A stretch of DNA of 64,000 nt from an uncultured Clostridia bacterium (lineage in GTDB: Bacteria > Bacillota > Clostridia > Christensenellales > Borkfalkiaceae), in contig CAKQKE010000006.1 of the NCBI GenBank assembly GCA_934247935.1, positions 1 to 64,000 on the forward strand. Direction: 5' to 3'. Under the pieces are notes generated by a model. The model had not been told where the DNA came from. It was given only the letters and a program-made list of their open reading frames with translations, and made no database searches. How positions within the stretch are numbered: the first letter of the stretch is position 1; the number at the start of each line of letters is the position of its first letter. Position numbers and translations under genes: made by a program. Below, in pieces: positions 61,301 through 64,000 of this stretch.

Positions 61301-63080
61301 AATAATTTAAACTGTCGGTATAATTCTTGGGAGAAGACTGCCAGATTACTACCGTTTTGCCGTTGTATTCCTCTTTTGCTACGCCTTTTACCGTCACTGT
61401 CTTTGCAGTAACGTCGGCTATGCACGACTCGATATTTCCGGCATAATTGTAAATGCGTTCTTCTCTTTCAAAAGTAATCGCATCGATATACACGTTTCCG
61501 TCGGTTGCGCCCGTAAATTCCATTTTGAATTGACGCAAATACCCCGTCGGGTTTAAATCGCTCACGTTGAAGTAATACGTTTGCCATCCGCCGTCAGACA
61601 AAATATCGAATTCTTTTGTAAACCAATACCCGTCTGCGCTCGTGCTCGTACGGAAACTCAATTTAAGTTTTGTCGCCGAAGTTTCGTTGTTCATTCTCAC
61701 GAGGAATGTATTTCTGAGCGGCATATACATACTGTATTTATGCCCGGGATTTTCCTCGATTTTTGGCGATTCGATGGCAAAACCTTCGCCCGTAACGTTT
61801 GCGACAAGCATACCCGAATCGTACTCGGCAGAGCCGTTGTAAACAGTCACACAATCAACACCCGCTTCAGAAGAAAATTCAAAATCGGTATAACCGAAAT
61901 CTTTATAATCTATCGTCGATTTCGACAACTGTATATTTTTGACTTTTGCAGGGCAAACGAAAGTGTTTACTCCCGCTTTTACCCATTTCCTGCCCGCCTC
62001 GGGAGAAAGTTGTTTATACGTCGAACGACCGTTTACGTAGCATACAATCGCATTTTCGTCGACTATGAATTTTACGTGAACCCATGTGTTTGCCGAAGTA
62101 TCGCCGTAGCCAGAAGAAATTTCCACACGAGAAACGGGGCTAATGTTTGTCGAATTTTTATTGAACAAACGAGCAACGGGATTTAACGGGTCTCTGTTAG
62201 GCGCGATATTAAAAATATAAGTGCCGCCCTCGCCCGTGTGGTTGACCTGAAGGTTGATACCCGCGTCGCCTCTTCTCGGTTCGGAATATTGAATATCTGC
62301 TTCGATTGTGTTGTAATCGCCCACGTCGTTGCCTAAATACCAAATAACCGAACTGTTTTCGGCGGTCGTCGAATACACCGTTTCATCGCCCTCGGTAGCG
62401 GTCTTCCATGATGCGTCTATGCTCCACTGAGACAATACGGGTTGCTCAAAACCGACAGAAATGTCTTTTACTTGCACTTCTTCAAAAGAAGAAATTATTT
62501 TAAGTTTGTTCCACGTAACGCTGCCGAAACCCGCAGCCTCGATATATTTTTCTCCGTTTACGTACATTACCATAATATCGTCCGCTAAAGTGAGTTTTAC
62601 GTCAATCCAGGTGTCTTTGCCGAACCCGTCGGCTCTGCTTAAACGCGGCGATTCGCCGAGCGTGGTATAACCTTTGCCGCCGATTAATTTCTGAGCGCGG
62701 AAAAACGGTTTAGCACTTTCGTCGTTGTAATATTGACCGCAGTTGAGATACATTCTCGAGATGAAAAACATGCTGTCATCGTAAAAAACCTGAAATCCCA
62801 TATACGCGCTGCCGCCGTCGGTGGGGTTGTTTTTGTACAAAAATTTCGCGCTGACCGTGTTTATGTTTTCAAGCGAGTTTTTGTAAGCAATGGTCGATTC
62901 GCCCACGTTTGTCGAAGTGTAAACCCCGTTGTCGTCAAGCGTATAACCGCTCGGCTCGAATGCCGTGTGATCCATTTCGGCGTTTACCTTGGGCACTCTT
63001 ACGCTGAAAGTAAAACCTAAAAGCGAAACCGCAAGCATAACCGTAGCAACGAAAAGCCAAACGTTTTTTGCCTTAGTCAT
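58305..63080 (-). CDS. GH28-like beta-helix pectinase, surface-anchored, copy 2
   Basis: 1,591 residues, a paralogue of 49869-55232. A signal segment covers about 1-33. Two N-terminal concanavalin-like domains (about 35-215 and 218-395) replace the three of copy 1. Then come a galactose-binding-like domain, an Ig-like linker and the beta-helix (about 680-1060), opening with YGAKGDGFTDDTEAFQKAID and carrying VTGDGFTVTSCKN and TSDDAVGV, the probable acid residues. A small sandwich, concanavalin domain, two FIVAR domains, Asp/Ser/Thr linker and the KKGC plus helix plus KKRK tail follow. The last roughly 250 residues are nearly identical to copy 1, while the catalytic parts have diverged, suggesting different polymers. 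GGAGG precedes the ATG, which overlaps the oxidoreductase stop by 4 bases. Confidence 0.82.
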   Translation of the reverse strand: MTKAKNVWLFVATVMLAVSLLGFTFSVRVPKVNAEMDHTAFEPSGYTLDDNGVYTSTNVGESTIAYKNSLENINTVSAKFLYKNNPTDGGSAYMGFQVFYDDSMFFISRMYLNCGQYYNDESAKPFFRAQKLIGGKGYTTLGESPRLSRADGFGKDTWIDVKLTLADDIMVMYVNGEKYIEAAGFGSVTWNKLKIISSFEEVQVKDISVGFEQPVLSQWSIDASWKTATEGDETVYSTTAENSSVIWYLGNDVGDYNTIEADIQYSEPRRGDAGINLQVNHTGEGGTYIFNIAPNRDPLNPVARLFNKNSTNISPVSRVEISSGYGDTSANTWVHVKFIVDENAIVCYVNGRSTYKQLSPEAGRKWVKAGVNTFVCPAKVKNIQLSKSTIDYKDFGYTDFEFSSEAGVDCVTVYNGSAEYDSGMLVANVTGEGFAIESPKIEENPGHKYSMYMPLRNTFLVRMNNETSATKLKLSFRTSTSADGYWFTKEFDILSDGGWQTYYFNVSDLNPTGYLRQFKMEFTGATDGNVYIDAITFEREERIYNYAGNIESCIADVTAKTVTVKGVAKEEYNGKTVVIWQSSPKNYTDSLNYSDIKKLTTAKVENGKFEATFPLYKENSAQTQLSSYFLASIDGVKVDTHFTIENYRDFNNDPERFKVDIKLVADVTEYGAKGDGFTDDTEAFQKAIDAVNKAGGGKVIIPGDDSVYGRRYVITHIELCSNLEFVIEKGAVIWQSQREDELNKTVPVHQRGYDKVTYGHNVDIDGLVWCTGFSTVNLPMILVSNKENVRITGGGTIRMNDAGGEMEDPLYFVGDSGLAKGQENRVQQIPICLYSNNHVDVTDVTLMRSNGWHLYMSFNNDVYIGNLTEKQAVNVTGDGFTVTSCKNLTIDRCFTYTSDDAVGVCTAYEDKRGQFYRPTKPEEDNATENITIRHSFLFGGFGISWMPWGAAATDMTKQETRNIVIEDCSLGGHKASGTWPDDPFYGWSAYGTYSQTEDNNYCPIKNVTFKNNEYLGAFDLTLNNIQLKATNFLVWDDVEGTIYSSSEMLNGDFDKQVHKGNGFKDETDFVTGLSYWSNTGSVGYEKVGTRQAYTVDTKELITQNDYAGYIDGNGSLYQGIYKLFGNYNLNMKVKLVSGSAKLFVRDAFNGTVYAEKLIDSTSEEFVTYSLPFGLVKSATIQVGIENLGSDGNRVYIDDAAVTDDEDENRYVIDGEEYDYDFTEDYKEFTTYGSNGAKAEVKDGKLVFENNGEVKYMWNNVKDLTTVDVTMKVAIKSEMNVGLYVFATNVLPEPDNIDAYNVQIERDSAKSSVTLYRFTNKYDGSLASGTVEFTGTEFTLRVLVKQSTIFAFVNGEEKPLFAYEAPKGKAGNVGIRSQYRVSEINSLKIISGEAQLAAGDSSNLNTLIKTAKTYKEYDYTEATYSVLKTALAEAEKAVGLTQYKIDKAYETLYNALMSLERLPAGDKTQLNALIATAKGVDQSKYTADSYAALKSALKVAEDLDENATQGAIDEAYKALDEAYKDLEEKPTDPDTDSSTDSGNTSDSGATTDSGNKGNKKGCKGGIETSSVMLFILGMVAVYAIVKKRKVNE

Positions 63081-64000
63081 AATAATTTTTCCTCCGTTTT
63101 TTCTTTATTTTTAAGATATTGATTTCTGACAGAAGCGTAAACTTCGTCGGGAATTTCTAAATCGCATTTTGCATAACTGGGCAAAACTTTATCCCCCGCA
63201 ACCGCTTTGTCCGCGCACCTTACGTCGTTTCGCCATTTGTCGCGTTCTTCCTTATTCCTTAAATCGGGCAACTGTTGCGGCTTGTTTCCGTCGAGTATAC
63301 TGAAATAAGCAAATAGCCCCGGAAGAGCGATATCCATTGCCTCGTACACCCCGATTATATCTGCGGGTTCACCCTTTAAGACTTTCACGAAATTATGTAT
63401 CACGTAATAATCCCCGCCGCCGTGCGCGCCTTTGTCTATCATTTCAATGCCCGTGTTGTGTTGGGGCAAATACGTCTGCGGATTGTTTTTACACTCTCCG
63501 TCGTATGCGTCGAAATTTGTATATATCCTCGATACGCCGCCGTTTTGCGAATCTTCGGTTGCGTTTTCCATACGCCCTTTCGTGCCGTAAAACACATAAC
63601 GCACACTGAATTTATCCAGACAGCCGTGTATACTTCTCACTACTGCGCCGTTTTCAAGCGTAACCATTTCTACGCCCGCGGGAGCACCGCGTCTGCCCAT
63701 TCTCGCGCATCTGTCGGCATAAGGCAACTCGAATCCCACGACCGACTCGGGGCGAAGTCCCGTGACGTGAATAATGGGACCTAACGAGTGGCTGCAATAA
63801 AAAGTAGCATACATAAAATTGCGCCAATGGTCGCGTTCGCCGTAAGTTATGTCTGCCCAGATTGGCTCGGTATTGTGCAAATACTCTCCCTCGGCATATT
63901 CGAGTTCGCCGAGTTTGCCATCTTTATAAAGTCGCCTCATTTCGCTGAGCGTGGGCATATAACAGTAATTTTCGCCGTAAGCGTAAATCTTTCCGCTTTT
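63077..64000 (-). CDS. Gfo/Idh/MocA-family oxidoreductase, copy 2 (N-terminus beyond window)
   Basis: The frame runs open to the window end (SGKIYAYGENYCYMPT continues past 63958), so only about 307 residues are visible and the Rossmann nucleotide-binding part, with the first 110 or so residues, lies outside. The visible part matches copy 1 closely (KLGELEYAEGEYLHNTEPIWADITYG, FYCSHSLGPIIHVTGL, RNKEERDKWRNDVRC). It is not a pseudogene; an internal ATG at 63958 is not the true start. Its TGA overlaps the ATG of the GH28-like gene (ATGA). The replacement of EKP seen in copy 1 cannot be checked here. Confidence 0.87.
   Translation of the reverse strand, partial: KSGKIYAYGENYCYMPTLSEMRRLYKDGKLGELEYAEGEYLHNTEPIWADITYGERDHWRNFMYATFYCSHSLGPIIHVTGLRPESVVGFELPYADRCARMGRRGAPAGVEMVTLENGAVVRSIHGCLDKFSVRYVFYGTKGRMENATEDSQNGGVSRIYTNFDAYDGECKNNPQTYLPQHNTGIEMIDKGAHGGGDYYVIHNFVKVLKGEPADIIGVYEAMDIALPGLFAYFSILDGNKPQQLPDLRNKEERDKWRNDVRCADKAVAGDKVLPSYAKCDLEIPDEVYASVRNQYLKNKEKTEEKLL

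Noticed and set aside
1..64000. Insertion sequence, prophage, tRNA or rRNA genes
   Set aside because: No transposase, integrase, phage-structural or tRNA/rRNA-like sequence was recognised in any part of the window.

Overview
The window reads as low-GC, monoderm Firmicutes DNA, most likely an uncultured gut Clostridia lineage of the Christensenellales/Borkfalkiaceae type. The lineage is an inference from gene content, the Asp/Ser/Thr-rich linkers of the secreted proteins, A/G-rich Shine-Dalgarno sites and classical TTGACA-17-TATAAT promoters; no rRNA or tRNA is present to fix it. About 20 protein genes cover most of the sequence. No IS element, phage, CRISPR or tRNA was seen.

Layout. 1-4.6 kb: an ABC transporter ATPase-FtsX fusion, an unusual 12-unit mini-hairpin array, a convergent terminator, a NUDIX hydrolase and a small unknown protein. 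4.7-5.8 kb: the housekeeping operon rpsF-ssb-rpsR. 5.9-22.0 kb: one giant gene (about 5,355 residues) for a membrane-anchored, almost wholly repetitive protein, with its own consensus promoter and an apparently identical 1,968-bp internal duplication. 22.6-25.0 kb: a diacylglycerol-kinase-type lipid kinase and an AraC regulator. 25.3-56.5 kb: a carbohydrate-degradation region. It holds an SGNH-esterase lipoprotein, a GH127 arabinofuranosidase with a divergent AraC regulator, an InlB-repeat surface protein, an aldo/keto reductase, a cardiolipin synthase, a zinc-ribbon protein, a CotH-family lipoprotein, an ArsR-like regulator, a GH32 fructanase translationally coupled to a CBM9-like lipoprotein, and a GH28-like beta-helix enzyme coupled to a Gfo/Idh/MocA oxidoreductase. 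56.9-64.0 kb: a third AraC regulator, then a second copy of the oxidoreductase plus GH28-like pair; its oxidoreductase is cut by the window end.

How the genes may fit together. The secreted enzymes (GH127, GH32, GH28-like, SGNH esterase) would attack arabinan/arabinoside, fructan and pectin-like plant polymers outside the cell. Laminin-G-like modules, lipid anchors and a shared C-terminal KKGC-plus-transmembrane tail would hold them at the surface. Local regulators sit next to the genes they probably control. The likeliest undescribed items are the giant repeat protein, the mini-hairpin array, the KKGC tail and two candidate regulator-site families.
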